Below are positions 17,719 through 27,021 of a DNA stretch of 64,000 nucleotides, one piece after another. Position numbers and translations under genes: made by a program. Position 1 is the stretch's first letter. Each line of letters begins with the position of its first letter. The notes beneath the pieces are model-generated. The model saw only the letters and a program-made list of their open reading frames with translations, searched no databases and was not told where the DNA came from. The stretch covers positions 2,480,001 through 2,544,000 of the forward strand of contig NZ_CP170453.1 of assembly GCF_042492175.1 (NCBI RefSeq), read 5' to 3'. The DNA comes from CAJXSN01 sp947492235 (GTDB taxonomy: Bacteria > Pseudomonadota > Alphaproteobacteria > Sphingomonadales > Sphingomonadaceae).

Positions 17719-19013
17719 TGGCTCTTCAAGACAAAGACCGTATCTTCACCAATGTCTACGGGTTCCAGGATTGGGGCCTGAAGGCGGCGCAGAAGCGCGG
17801 TGACTGGGACAATACGAAGGCGCTGATTGCGCGCGGCAACGATGCGATCATCGACGAGATGAAGGCATCTGGCCTGCGCGGGCGGGGCGGGGCAGGCTTC
17901 CCCACCGGCCTCAAATGGTCGTTCATGCCCAAGGAATCGAAGGATGGTCGCCCGTCTTTCCTGGTCATCAATGCCGACGAATCCGAACCGGGTTCGTGCA
18001 AGGACCGCGAGATCATCCGCCACGATCCGCACAAGCTGATCGAAGGCGCGCTGGTCGCTGGCTTCGCGATGCGGGCGCGTGCGGCCTATATCTACATTCG
18101 CGGCGAATATATCCGCGAGGCGGAAACGCTGCAGGCGGCGATTGACGAGGCGTATGATGCGAAGCTGATCGGTAAGAACGCCAGCGGCTCTGGCTATGAC
18201 TTCGACGTGTTCATGCACCGCGGTGCGGGCGCGTATATTTGCGGCGAAGAAACCGCGATGATCGAAAGCCTTGAAGGTAAGAAGGGCCAGCCGCGCCTGA
18301 AGCCGCCATTCCCGGCGGGCGCGGGGCTTTATGGTTGCCCGACTACGGTCAACAATGTCGAGAGCATCGCAGTCGTCCCCACGATTCTGCGGCGCGGCGC
18401 AAGCTGGTTCGCCGGCTTCGGGCGCGAGGGCAATGCGGGCACCAAGCTTTTCCAGATCAGCGGGCACGTGGAAAAGCCCTGCGTGGTCGAAGAAGAGATG
18501 AGCATCCCGTTCGAGGAGCTGATCGAGCGGCATTGCGGCGGTATCACTGGCGGGTGGGACAATCTGCTGGCGGTGATCCCCGGCGGCTCGTCCGTTCCGC
18601 TGGTCCCCGCCGACCAGATCCGCAGCGCTCCGATGGATTTTGACGGGCTGAAAGACGTCGGCTCCGGCCTCGGCACGGCGGCGGTCATCGTGATGGACAA
18701 GTCCACCGATATCGTCCGCGCGATCAGCCGCATCAGCTATTTCTACAAGCACGAAAGCTGCGGCCAATGCACCCCCTGCCGCGAAGGCACGGGCTGGATG
18801 TGGCGCATGATGGAGCGCCTGCGCACCGGCGATGCCGCGATCGAGGAAATCGATATGCTGCATCAGGTGACCAAGCAGGTGGAAGGCCACACCATCTGTG
18901 CACTCGGCGATGCGGCCGCATGGCCGATTCAAGGCCTGATCAAGCACTTCCGCCCCGAGCTGGAACGCCGGATCGAAGAGCACAACGCCCAGTTCGCGGA
19001 GGCGGCGGAGTGA
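17718..19013 (+). CDS. nuoF: NADH-quinone oxidoreductase subunit F
   Basis: 51-kDa subunit (431 residues), the NADH-binding and FMN-binding entry point of complex I with [4Fe-4S] cluster N3. Seen: GLRGRGGAGFPTGLKW (NADH/FMN), the ADESEPGSCKDR loop, GAYICGEETAMIESLEG (FMN), and the cluster ligands in SCGQCTPCREG with a fourth Cys in TICALGDA. The ATG at 17718 overlaps the stop of the 47-residue frame. A longer frame opening at 17625 would run through that gene and lacks NuoF similarity. Its stop overlaps the next, unassigned gene. Confidence 0.97.
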   Translation: MALQDKDRIFTNVYGFQDWGLKAAQKRGDWDNTKALIARGNDAIIDEMKASGLRGRGGAGFPTGLKWSFMPKESKDGRPSFLVINADESEPGSCKDREIIRHDPHKLIEGALVAGFAMRARAAYIYIRGEYIREAETLQAAIDEAYDAKLIGKNASGSGYDFDVFMHRGAGAYICGEETAMIESLEGKKGQPRLKPPFPAGAGLYGCPTTVNNVESIAVVPTILRRGASWFAGFGREGNAGTKLFQISGHVEKPCVVEEEMSIPFEELIERHCGGITGGWDNLLAVIPGGSSVPLVPADQIRSAPMDFDGLKDVGSGLGTAAVIVMDKSTDIVRAISRISYFYKHESCGQCTPCREGTGWMWRMMERLRTGDAAIEEIDMLHQVTKQVEGHTICALGDAAAWPIQGLIKHFRPELERRIEEHNAQFAEAAE

Positions 19014-19744
19014 TGCGTCCTTTCTCGCTCCTTCTATGTTCGGTGTTTTCGCTCCTAATGCTTCTTGTGCCCGGAGCATCGGCGGATCTCTCTGCCCAAA
19101 TGCATGAAAGGCCAAGCAACTCGCTCGAAGCGATCAATAGAAGGAAGGCCGCTTCGCACAATGACAACAAGCGTTTGAGCGATGAAGACAATGCCCTTCG
19201 CACTGTTTTTGAATACGGTGAATGCATCGCCGACCGTTATGAAAATCGCGTACGGCCGCTCATGACAGTCTCGATGTGGACTTTTCGCGGGAAAGACGAG
19301 CGTAGCTTTATCCAAAGACGCTGCTTTAGCAGTGGCTTGATGACCTTACCTTTGCAGACCGCTGTTGCATCGGTGCACCGGGCATTTTTCATCGAGGATT
19401 TTGAAGAGCGTCGGATGGTTTTTGCACCCGAGTCGGTCGATTTCACACCGCTCTCGAACAACCCGAGCGAGCAGGAGCAAATACATGCTGTCCACGCGAA
19501 TTTTGCCGGATGCATCGTAAGAGCTGACTTTGAGAATGCCCGCGCTTTCGTGACCGAGTTGCCGGGTTCCGTCGCTTCGAATGACGCGTTAATGGCGCTG
19601 GTTCCGCAATTTGAGCCCTGTGCGACTGAGCAGGTCGCGTCTCAAATGAGCAAGACCATCCTCTTCGCATTTCTCGCCGAAGCGTTGCACCGCGAAGCGC
19701 TTGCAGGTCTGAAATATGGCGAACAATCGGAGGCGGCGGAGTGA
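19013..19744 (+). CDS. Exported protein of unknown function inside the nuo operon
   Basis: A 243-residue protein with a clear signal peptide (basic MRPF, hydrophobic SLLLCSVFSLLMLLV, cleavage about ASA-D at 24-25). The mature part is mostly helical, contains about five Cys (CIADR, RRCFSSG, GCIVRAD, EPCATEQ) that could form disulfides, and has no family I recognise. The ATG overlaps the nuoF stop (TGATG) and the end overlaps the next small gene. It is distinctly more AT-rich than nuoF and nuoG. Periplasmic location is inferred. Confidence 0.65.
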   Translation: MRPFSLLLCSVFSLLMLLVPGASADLSAQMHERPSNSLEAINRRKAASHNDNKRLSDEDNALRTVFEYGECIADRYENRVRPLMTVSMWTFRGKDERSFIQRRCFSSGLMTLPLQTAVASVHRAFFIEDFEERRMVFAPESVDFTPLSNNPSEQEQIHAVHANFAGCIVRADFENARAFVTELPGSVASNDALMALVPQFEPCATEQVASQMSKTILFAFLAEALHREALAGLKYGEQSEAAE

Positions 19745-20010
19745 AATTTGCATTCGTTCCATTGGCAGCCATCGCATTGGCAGCGTGCGCGCATGCCGAG
19801 GAAACATCCGATGAGGCGAGTTTTGTCTCGTGCCTCGCCGAGAAGGAGCCCGGCTTGATTGTGAAAATTCGCGATGCAGAGAGCGAAGAGGCCTTTATTG
19901 CGGCGCTGAAGGAAGGCGCAGAAGTCTGCCCAACCGAGGTTGAAGGCATGAGTATGGGTAAGCTGTTCAAGGCATTGAACGCGCACGAGCAAGGAAACAC
20001 CGATGCCTAA
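19741..20010 (+). CDS. Small putative lipoprotein inside the nuo operon
   Basis: An 89-residue protein whose N-terminus MKFAFVPLAAIALAAC looks like a lipoprotein signal with the modified Cys at 16. The mature part is acidic with Cys in SFVSCLAEKEPG and AEVCPTEVEG, perhaps one disulfide. It starts at a GTG overlapping the previous stop and ends inside the first codons of nuoG. It shares the C-x(many)-CP layout and leader type with its upstream neighbour but is not obviously a repeat of it. Function unknown. Confidence 0.6.
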   Translation: MKFAFVPLAAIALAACAHAEETSDEASFVSCLAEKEPGLIVKIRDAESEEAFIAALKEGAEVCPTEVEGMSMGKLFKALNAHEQGNTDA

Positions 20011-22015
20011 GGTCACCGTAGACGGACAGGAACTGGACGTTCCGGATGGCGCGACCGTTCTTCAGGCGTGCGAGCTAGCGGGGAAGGAAATTCCGCGCTT
20101 TTGCTATCACGAGCGGCTGAGCATTGCGGGCAATTGCCGCATGTGTCTGGTCGAAGTGAAGCCGGGGCCGCCCAAGCCACAGGCAAGCTGCGCGCTGCCC
20201 GCCGCCGAGGGGCAGGAAATCCGCACCGACACGCAGATGGTGAAGACCGCGCGCGAAGGTGTGATGGAGTTTCTGCTGATCAACCACCCGCTCGATTGCC
20301 CGATTTGCGATCAGGGCGGCGAGTGCGATCTGCAGGATCAGGCCGTCGCCTATGGCCGTGGCGGTTCGCGCTACGACATGAACAAGCGTGCGGTGACCGA
20401 GAAATATATGGGCCCGCTGATCAAGACGATCATGACCCGCTGTATCCACTGCACCCGCTGCGTGCGCTTCTCTGAAGAGATCGCGGGCGTGGACGAAATC
20501 GGCGCGCTCTATCGCGGCGAGGACATGCAGATCACCACCTATCTGGAGCAGGCCGCCAGCCACGAGCTTTCGGCCAATGTGATCGACCTGTGCCCGGTCG
20601 GCGCGCTCACCAGCCGTCCCTATGCGTTCGAAGCGCGTCCGTGGGAATTGAACCGCACCATCAGCATCGACGTATCCGACGCGGTGGGTGCGAATATCTC
20701 GCTGCATTCCAAGGGCCGCGAAGTGATGCGCGCTTTGCCGCGGATCAATGATGACGTGAATGAGGAATGGTTGTCGGACAAGGCGCGCTACCAGGTCGAT
20801 GGTCTGGGCAAGCGGCGGCTCGACAAAGTCTTCATGAAGAGGCGCGGCAAGCTGGCCGAGGCGGGCTGGGACGATGCGTTCAAGGCGATTGCCAAGCAGC
20901 TGAAGGGTGATCCCTCCAGCATTGCGGCCATCGCCGGTGACATGGTCGATTGCGAGACGATGTTCGCGGCCAAAGCGCTGCTCAAGGCGTCCGGCTCGAC
21001 CCTGCTCGAAGGCCGCCAGACCGGCATGGACTACGACGTGTCGAGCCTAGCGGCGGTCAATTTCAACTCGACCTTCGCAGGGATCGAAACGGCTGATGCG
21101 ATCCTGATCGTGGGCAGCCAGATCCGTGACGAGGCTCCGCTGGTCAATGTCCGCCTGCGCAAGGCGGTGAAACGCGGCGCGAAGGTCTTCATCGTTGGCC
21201 CACATTGGGACCCGACCTATCCGGCCGAGTTCCTCGGCGACGACACGAGTGTGCTCGGCGATGTGCCCAAGCATGTGGCCGATGCATTCAAGGCGGCGGA
21301 ACGTCCCGCGATCATCATGGGCGGGGCCAGCCTCGCCGCCGGTGCTCTCAACGCCGGGCTGGCCTTTGCCGAGAAGTTCAAACTGGTCCGTGACGACTGG
21401 AATGGCTTTAACGTTATGCACTTCTCGGCTGCACGCATGGGCGGGCTGATGCTCGGCTACGCGCAGAAGGGCGGGATCAAGGATATCGTCAAAGCAGCCC
21501 CCAAAGTGGTGCTGGCGCTCGGCGCGGACGAGATGGATTTCAGCGCGTTCGAAGACAGCCTGAAGGTCTATATCGGCCATCACGGCGACAAGGGCGCGCA
21601 TGCGGCAGATATCATCCTGCCCGCCGCCAGCTATGCCGAGAAAGACGGCACCTATGTGAACACCGAAGGCCGGGTGCAATTCGCCGAGAAGGCCGTGTTC
21701 GCGCCGGGCGATGCCCGCGAAGACTGGACGATCCTGCGCGCGCTCGCGGATGCTTTGAAGGTCGATGTCGGCTTCGACAGCTTCGATGCATTGCAAAGCG
21801 CGATGATCGCCGAAGTGCCTGCACTGGGCGAAGAAGGCTTGGCGGAATACGGCAAGCTGCCCAAGGCCAAGAAAGCGGCAAAAGGCAAAGTCATCGCAGG
21901 CTATCCGATCAAGGATTTTTACCTCACCAACCCCATCGCCCGCGCCAGCGACGTGATGCACCGCTGCTCGGAGGAACTGCTCCACGGCGGTGAACTGGCG
22001 GAGGCTGCGGAATGA
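20003..22015 (+). CDS. nuoG: NADH-quinone oxidoreductase subunit G
   Basis: 75-kDa subunit (670 residues) carrying several Fe-S clusters of the peripheral arm. The N-terminal [2Fe-2S] ligands are in FCYHERLSIAGNCRMC, the His-ligated [4Fe-4S] follows at HPLDCPICDQGGECDLQ, and a further cluster at MTRCIHCTRCVRF with VIDLCPVGAL. The rest is the molybdopterin-oxidoreductase-like domain with no active-site function. Length is typical of the short alphaproteobacterial/mitochondrial form. The start overlaps the small lipoprotein gene by eight bases and the stop overlaps nuoH. Confidence 0.97.
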   Translation: MPKVTVDGQELDVPDGATVLQACELAGKEIPRFCYHERLSIAGNCRMCLVEVKPGPPKPQASCALPAAEGQEIRTDTQMVKTAREGVMEFLLINHPLDCPICDQGGECDLQDQAVAYGRGGSRYDMNKRAVTEKYMGPLIKTIMTRCIHCTRCVRFSEEIAGVDEIGALYRGEDMQITTYLEQAASHELSANVIDLCPVGALTSRPYAFEARPWELNRTISIDVSDAVGANISLHSKGREVMRALPRINDDVNEEWLSDKARYQVDGLGKRRLDKVFMKRRGKLAEAGWDDAFKAIAKQLKGDPSSIAAIAGDMVDCETMFAAKALLKASGSTLLEGRQTGMDYDVSSLAAVNFNSTFAGIETADAILIVGSQIRDEAPLVNVRLRKAVKRGAKVFIVGPHWDPTYPAEFLGDDTSVLGDVPKHVADAFKAAERPAIIMGGASLAAGALNAGLAFAEKFKLVRDDWNGFNVMHFSAARMGGLMLGYAQKGGIKDIVKAAPKVVLALGADEMDFSAFEDSLKVYIGHHGDKGAHAADIILPAASYAEKDGTYVNTEGRVQFAEKAVFAPGDAREDWTILRALADALKVDVGFDSFDALQSAMIAEVPALGEEGLAEYGKLPKAKKAAKGKVIAGYPIKDFYLTNPIARASDVMHRCSEELLHGGELAEAAE

Positions 22016-23061
22016 CCGAATTCTTCGAGAACACCGTGGGCATGTCCTACGAAGCGGCATGGTTCACAGCCACGATGGTCGGAATTCTTGCGATCTCGCT
22101 GATCGTGATGTTCGCCGTCGCCATGGTGATTTACGTCGACCGCAAGGTGCTGGGCGCGATCATGATGCGGCGCGGGCCCAATGTGGTGGGGCCGTTTGGC
22201 CTGCTGCAGAGCTTTGCCGATGGACTGAAGGTATTCCTGCAGGAAACCATCATTCCCAGCGCCGCGAACAAGGGCATTTTCCTGCTCGCGCCGATTGTCA
22301 CCTTCACCGTGGCACTGGCCGCATGGGCGGTGATCCCGTTCGATGCTGGCATGGTGCTGGCGGATATCAATGTCGGCCTGCTGTATGTCCTCGCGATCAG
22401 TTCGCTGGGCGTTTACGGCGTGGTGATGTCCGGGTGGGCGAGTAACTCGAAATACCCGTTCTTCTCCGCCATGCGCGCCGCAGCACAGATGATCTCATAT
22501 GAAGTGTCCATCGGCTTCGTGCTGGTGTGCGTGGTGCTGTATGCGGGCACGTTCAACCTCAGCGGCATCGTGATGGCGCAGCAGGGGCACGGGCTGGGCT
22601 TCATCAACGGCTATTTCGTCAACCCGCTGCTGTTCCCGATGTTCGTGGTGTTCTTCATCTCGGCGCTGGCTGAAACCGCCCGCGCGCCATTCGACCTGAC
22701 CGAGGCGGAGAGCGAGCTGGTGGCTGGGTATCAGACCGAATATTCCAGCATGAGCTTCGCGCTGTTCTGGCTGGGCGAATATGCCAACATCCTGCTGATG
22801 TGCTCGCTATGCACCCTGCTGTTCATGGGTGGCTGGTTGCCGCCGGTGGAATGGGCACCGCTGTATTATGTGCCCGGCATCGTCTGGTTCCTGCTGAAGA
22901 CGTTCTTCTTCTTCTTCCTGTTCAGCTGGATCTGGGCGACCGTGCCGCGTTATCGCTATGACCAACTGATGCGCCTTGGCTGGAAGGTCTTCCTGCCGAT
23001 GAGCCTCGTCTTCGTCGTTCTGATTTCGGGCTATCTGATGGCCACGGGGCATTACGCGTGA
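22012..23061 (+). CDS. nuoH: NADH-quinone oxidoreductase subunit H
   Basis: Membrane subunit (349 residues, about eight helices) at the junction with the peripheral arm, lining the quinone chamber. Signatures: VYVDRKVLGAIMMRRGPNVVGP-type loop (about 41-60), ETARAPFDLTEAESELVAGY and the following EYSSMSFALFWLGEY. ATGA overlap with nuoG upstream. The stop overlaps an unassigned gene rather than nuoI. Confidence 0.97.
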   Translation: MTEFFENTVGMSYEAAWFTATMVGILAISLIVMFAVAMVIYVDRKVLGAIMMRRGPNVVGPFGLLQSFADGLKVFLQETIIPSAANKGIFLLAPIVTFTVALAAWAVIPFDAGMVLADINVGLLYVLAISSLGVYGVVMSGWASNSKYPFFSAMRAAAQMISYEVSIGFVLVCVVLYAGTFNLSGIVMAQQGHGLGFINGYFVNPLLFPMFVVFFISALAETARAPFDLTEAESELVAGYQTEYSSMSFALFWLGEYANILLMCSLCTLLFMGGWLPPVEWAPLYYVPGIVWFLLKTFFFFFLFSWIWATVPRYRYDQLMRLGWKVFLPMSLVFVVLISGYLMATGHYA

Positions 23062-23576
23062 GCCTGGTTCTAGCTATGTTTGCAGGAGCGCTTGCGGAGC
23101 AAGCCACCCCTCGCATCACGCGTGGGCCCGAGCGCCTCGTGACTGACCATCTAGCGGTGGTTCGTTTTGACTGCACGCTTACAAACTCCGTGGGCGAATT
23201 GAAAAATTTGGCGCTGCGCAAGAGTGGGCGGCAAACCTATTTCGGTCAGTACGCGGCGAATGAGCAAACAACTCCGGCTCCGCTGATGACCGACCCGGTT
23301 TATCGAATCCTTGAAACCAGCGATCAATGGCTTGACCCTGATCTCGACTATGTACCCGGTGGACGTTCAGCGAGCCCGTCCGTGGGTGAGCAAGACGATC
23401 TGGTCTTTCGCAATAAAGATGGCACACCGGTCGGCCTGCTCAGATTTACGAAGCACTACATTACATCGGCAGGCATCCCGATTTCTGCTTTCATGCCCAA
23501 ACCGAACGATCCTACCTCACTCGAAACGCTTGCTGGTGTTTGCACACCGACGCGGCTTGAGGACCAACCGCAATGA
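23058..23576 (+). CDS. Protein of unknown function between nuoH and nuoI
   Basis: A 172-residue protein beginning at a GTG that overlaps the nuoH stop and ending in an ATGA overlap with nuoI. The first 14 residues (MSLVLAMFAGALAE) are hydrophobic and may be a short signal sequence, but there is no N-terminal positive charge. The remainder is mixed alpha/beta with two Cys (FDCTLT, GVCTPTR) and no recognised motif. The composition is more AT-rich than in its neighbours. It interrupts the universally adjacent nuoH-nuoI pair. Confidence 0.65.
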   Translation: MSLVLAMFAGALAEQATPRITRGPERLVTDHLAVVRFDCTLTNSVGELKNLALRKSGRQTYFGQYAANEQTTPAPLMTDPVYRILETSDQWLDPDLDYVPGGRSASPSVGEQDDLVFRNKDGTPVGLLRFTKHYITSAGIPISAFMPKPNDPTSLETLAGVCTPTRLEDQPQ

Positions 23577-24058
23577 CCGTTACCCAACTCATCAAATCCT
23601 TCACCCTGTGGGAATTCCTCAAGGCGCATGCGCTGACCTTGAAGTATTTCTTCAAGCCCAAGGTGACGATCAATTACCCGTTCGAGAAGAACCCGCTGAG
23701 CCCGCGTTTTCGCGGTGAGCATGCGCTGCGCCGCTATCCCAACGGGGAAGAGCGATGCATCGCGTGCAAGCTGTGCGAGGCAGTGTGCCCGGCGCAGGCG
23801 ATCACTATCGAGAGCGAACCGCGCGACGATGGCAGCCGCCGGACGACTCGGTATGACATCGACATGACCAAGTGCATCTATTGCGGCTTCTGCCAGGAAG
23901 CGTGCCCGGTCGATGCCGTGGTTGAAGGACCGAACTTCGAATATTCGACCGAAACCCGCGAGGAATTGCTGTATGACAAGGCAAAATTGCTCGCCAATGG
24001 TGACAAGTGGGAGCGCGCGATTGCCGCAAACCTTGAAGCCGACGCGCCCTACCGCTAA
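23573..24058 (+). CDS. nuoI: NADH-quinone oxidoreductase subunit I
   Basis: TYKY-type subunit (161 residues) with two [4Fe-4S] clusters (N6a and N6b) in a ferredoxin fold. Both ligand sets are intact: CIACKLCEAVCPAQ and CIYCGFCQEACPVDA. An N-terminal amphipathic helix precedes the RGEHALRRYPNGEERC region. It overlaps the unassigned upstream gene by four bases; nuoJ follows after 26 bp. Confidence 0.97.
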   Translation: MTVTQLIKSFTLWEFLKAHALTLKYFFKPKVTINYPFEKNPLSPRFRGEHALRRYPNGEERCIACKLCEAVCPAQAITIESEPRDDGSRRTTRYDIDMTKCIYCGFCQEACPVDAVVEGPNFEYSTETREELLYDKAKLLANGDKWERAIAANLEADAPYR

Positions 24059-24084
24059 CCGCGCGCACAGCTAACCGGGGCCCC

Positions 24085-24705
24085 ATGATACAGACCATTG
24101 CCTTTTACCTTTTTGCGAGCATCGTGATTGCCAGCGGCGTGCTGACGATCATGGCGCGCAATCCTGTGCATTCCGTCCTCTGGCTGATCCTCGCGTTCTT
24201 CAACGCGGCGGGCCTGATGGTGCTGGTGGGGGCAGAGTTCCTCGCCATGCTGCTGGTGGTGGTTTACGTCGGCGCGGTCGCGGTGCTGTTCCTGTTTGTG
24301 GTGATGATGCTGGACATCGACTTTGCGGAAATGCGGGCCGGGTTCATGCGCAATTTCCCGCTGGGGATCGCGGTCGCCATCGTCCTGCTGATGGAAATCC
24401 TCTTCGCGGTCGGTGCGCTGAGCGCCGGGCCGATTGCGCTGGGTACAGCCGATGGCAGCGCCGCGCCGGTGCTGGGGCAGACCAATATCGAGAACCTCGG
24501 CGCGCTGCTCTACACCGAATACGCCTTCCTGTTTCAGATTGCGGGCATGATCCTGCTGGTTGCGATGGTCGGGGCGATTGTCCTGACCCACCGCGAGCAG
24601 AAGGCCGTGCGCGGCCACCAGAATATCGGCAAGCAGATCAGCCGTCGTCCGGACGAGGCCGTGGTGATGAAGCAGCCCACCAGCGGTGAAGGGGTGGAAT
24701 TGTGA
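24085..24705 (+). CDS. nuoJ: NADH-quinone oxidoreductase subunit J
   Basis: Membrane subunit (206 residues, five hydrophobic helices) of the proton-translocating arm. Seen: NPVHSVLWLILAFFNAAGL and the EFLAMLLVVVYVGAVAVLF helix with the pi-bulge region, VMMLDIDF, and a late TEYAFLFQIAGMILLVAMVG helix ending in a basic tail. Its stop overlaps the GTG start of nuoK. Confidence 0.96.
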   Translation: MIQTIAFYLFASIVIASGVLTIMARNPVHSVLWLILAFFNAAGLMVLVGAEFLAMLLVVVYVGAVAVLFLFVVMMLDIDFAEMRAGFMRNFPLGIAVAIVLLMEILFAVGALSAGPIALGTADGSAAPVLGQTNIENLGALLYTEYAFLFQIAGMILLVAMVGAIVLTHREQKAVRGHQNIGKQISRRPDEAVVMKQPTSGEGVEL

Positions 24706-25007
24706 TTGGCATCGAGCATTACCTTGTCGTCAGCGCGATCCTGTTCGTGCTGGGCGTGCTGGGCATCTTCCTCAACCGCAAGAACATCATCGTCATTCTG
24801 ATGGCGATCGAGCTGATCCTGTTGGGGGTGAACCTCAATCTGGTGGCTTTCAGTGCATTCCTGAATGACCTGACCGGTCAGATCTTCGCCATGTTCGTGC
24901 TGACCGTTGCGGCTGCGGAAGCGGCCATCGGGCTGGCCATTCTGGTGATCTATTTCCGCGCTCGCGGGACCATTGCGGTCGACGATGTCGACCGGCTGAA
25001 GGGATAA
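24702..25007 (+). CDS. nuoK: NADH-quinone oxidoreductase subunit K
   Basis: Small membrane subunit (101 residues, three helices) related to MrpC. Conserved Glu residues in the helices are present (MAIELILLGVNLN and TVAAAEAAIGLAI), as needed for the proton path. GTG start overlapping nuoJ by four bases; nuoL follows after 7 bp. Confidence 0.96.
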   Translation: MIGIEHYLVVSAILFVLGVLGIFLNRKNIIVILMAIELILLGVNLNLVAFSAFLNDLTGQIFAMFVLTVAAAEAAIGLAILVIYFRARGTIAVDDVDRLKG

Positions 25008-25014
25008 TCCGGGC

Positions 25015-27021
25015 GTGTCATCCATCCTGATCATTGTTTTCCTGCCCCTGTTGGCTGCCATTATCGGCGGGCTGGGCAATCGCGCTCTCGGCAATACCGT
25101 GGTCAAAACGATCACTACGGGATCGCTGTTTGTGTCCGCGGCTCTCAGCTGGCCGATCTTTCTTGGCTTCATCGCAGGCACGATGCAGGCCGATGTCGTG
25201 CCGGTGCTGCAATGGGTGCAATCGGGCGATCTGAGCTTCGACTGGGCCTTGCGCGTCGATGCGTTGACGGCGGTGATGCTGGTGGTGATCACCAGCGTGT
25301 CCGCGCTCGTCCACCTGTATAGCTGGGGCTATATGGACGAAGATCCGGATCAGCCGCGTTTCTTCGCCTATCTGTCGCTGTTCACCTTCGCCATGCTGAT
25401 GCTGGTGACGGCCGATAACCTTGTCCAGATGTTCTTTGGTTGGGAAGGAGTGGGCCTCGCGTCCTATCTGCTGATCGGGTTCTGGTTCAAGAAGCCAAGT
25501 GCCAATGCCGCCGCGATCAAGGCCTTTGTGGTAAACCGCGTGGGCGACCTTGGCTTTATGCTGGGTATCTTCGGCACGTTCCTGGTGTTCGGCACCACGT
25601 CGATCCCGGAGATTTTGGCCGCTGCCCCTGCGATGAGCGGCAGCAGCATCACCTTTATCGGGTTCCAGTTCTACACGATGGATATCCTGTGCATCCTGCT
25701 GTTCATCGGCGCGATGGGCAAATCGGCGCAGCTGGGCCTGCACACTTGGCTGCCCGATGCAATGGAGGGGCCAACGCCCGTCTCCGCACTGATCCACGCC
25801 GCGACGATGGTGACCGCCGGTGTGTTCATGGTCTGCCGCCTGTCACCGATGTTCGAGACCGCGCCCACTGCGCTGGCCATCGTGACCTTTATCGGTGCGA
25901 TGACTTGCCTGTTTGCCGCCACGGTCGGCACGACGCAGTGGGATATCAAGCGCGTCATCGCCTATTCCACCTGTTCGCAGCTGGGCTACATGTTCTTTGC
26001 CGCAGGTGTTGGCGCGTATGGCGTGGCGATGTTCCACCTGTTCACGCACGCTTTCTTCAAGGCGCTGCTGTTCCTCGGCGCAGGCTCGGTGATCCATTCG
26101 ATGCATCACGAGCAGGACATGCGCTATTATGGCGGCCTGCGTAAGAAGATCCCAATCACCTTCTGGGCGATGATGGCCGGGACGCTGGCGATTACCGGTG
26201 TGGGTGTGCTCGGCTTCTTCGGCTTTGCCGGTTTCTATTCCAAAGACGCCATTCTGGAGGCTGCGTTTGCACGCGGGACGGAAGTGGGCAATTTCGCCTT
26301 CTGGGCCGGAGCCTTCGCCGCACTGCTCACCAGCTTCTATAGCTGGCGCCTGATGTTCCTGACCTTCTGGGGCAAGCCGCGCTGGATCGAGAGCGAGCAC
26401 ATCCAGCACAGTGTCCACAAGACGCCCGAAGAAGCGGGCGAGGATACGACGGGCGGATACGCTCCGCACGAAAGCCCGTGGGTCATGCTGGTGCCCCTGT
26501 TGGTGCTGAGCGTCGGGGCGATCTTCGCAGGCTATGCCTTCAAATATCCCTTCGTCGACGGGTCGAGCGAAGCCGTGAACGGCGCATTCTGGGGCGGCTC
26601 GATCTATTTCAACGAGAACCTGATCCACGCGCTACACGCGGTGCCGCTGTGGGTGAAGCTGACCGCAACGGTCTCGATGATCCTTGGCCTCGCCATCGCA
26701 TGGCTGGCCTATATCAAGGATACCTCGATCCCGGCGAAGACCGCTGAGCAGCTGGGTCCGATCTACCGGTTCCTCTACAACAAATGGTATTTCGACGAGC
26801 TCTACAACATTCTGTTTGTGAAGCCGTCTTTCATCGTCGGACGCTGGTTCTGGAAGCTGATCGATATCGGCACTATTGACCGGTTCGGGCCTGACGGAGC
26901 CGCATGGCTGGTGCGTCAGGGTTCGGCCGGGGCCAAGCGGTTCCAGTCCGGTTATCTCACCAGCTACGCGCTGGTCATGCTGCTCGGCCTTGTCGCCGCC
27001 ATTACCTGGGTTTTGATGTGA
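25015..27021 (+). CDS. nuoL: NADH-quinone oxidoreductase subunit L
   Basis: Distal antiporter-like subunit (668 residues, about 16 helices including the lateral helix at the C-terminus). Signatures: FFGWEGVGLASYLLIGFWF with the conserved Glu, GKSAQLGLHTWLPDAMEGPTP-type helix with the key Lys, SALIHAATMVTAGV and AYSTCSQLGYMFFA. GTG start 7 bp after nuoK. The stop overlaps the nuoM start. Confidence 0.97.
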   Translation: MSSILIIVFLPLLAAIIGGLGNRALGNTVVKTITTGSLFVSAALSWPIFLGFIAGTMQADVVPVLQWVQSGDLSFDWALRVDALTAVMLVVITSVSALVHLYSWGYMDEDPDQPRFFAYLSLFTFAMLMLVTADNLVQMFFGWEGVGLASYLLIGFWFKKPSANAAAIKAFVVNRVGDLGFMLGIFGTFLVFGTTSIPEILAAAPAMSGSSITFIGFQFYTMDILCILLFIGAMGKSAQLGLHTWLPDAMEGPTPVSALIHAATMVTAGVFMVCRLSPMFETAPTALAIVTFIGAMTCLFAATVGTTQWDIKRVIAYSTCSQLGYMFFAAGVGAYGVAMFHLFTHAFFKALLFLGAGSVIHSMHHEQDMRYYGGLRKKIPITFWAMMAGTLAITGVGVLGFFGFAGFYSKDAILEAAFARGTEVGNFAFWAGAFAALLTSFYSWRLMFLTFWGKPRWIESEHIQHSVHKTPEEAGEDTTGGYAPHESPWVMLVPLLVLSVGAIFAGYAFKYPFVDGSSEAVNGAFWGGSIYFNENLIHALHAVPLWVKLTATVSMILGLAIAWLAYIKDTSIPAKTAEQLGPIYRFLYNKWYFDELYNILFVKPSFIVGRWFWKLIDIGTIDRFGPDGAAWLVRQGSAGAKRFQSGYLTSYALVMLLGLVAAITWVLM

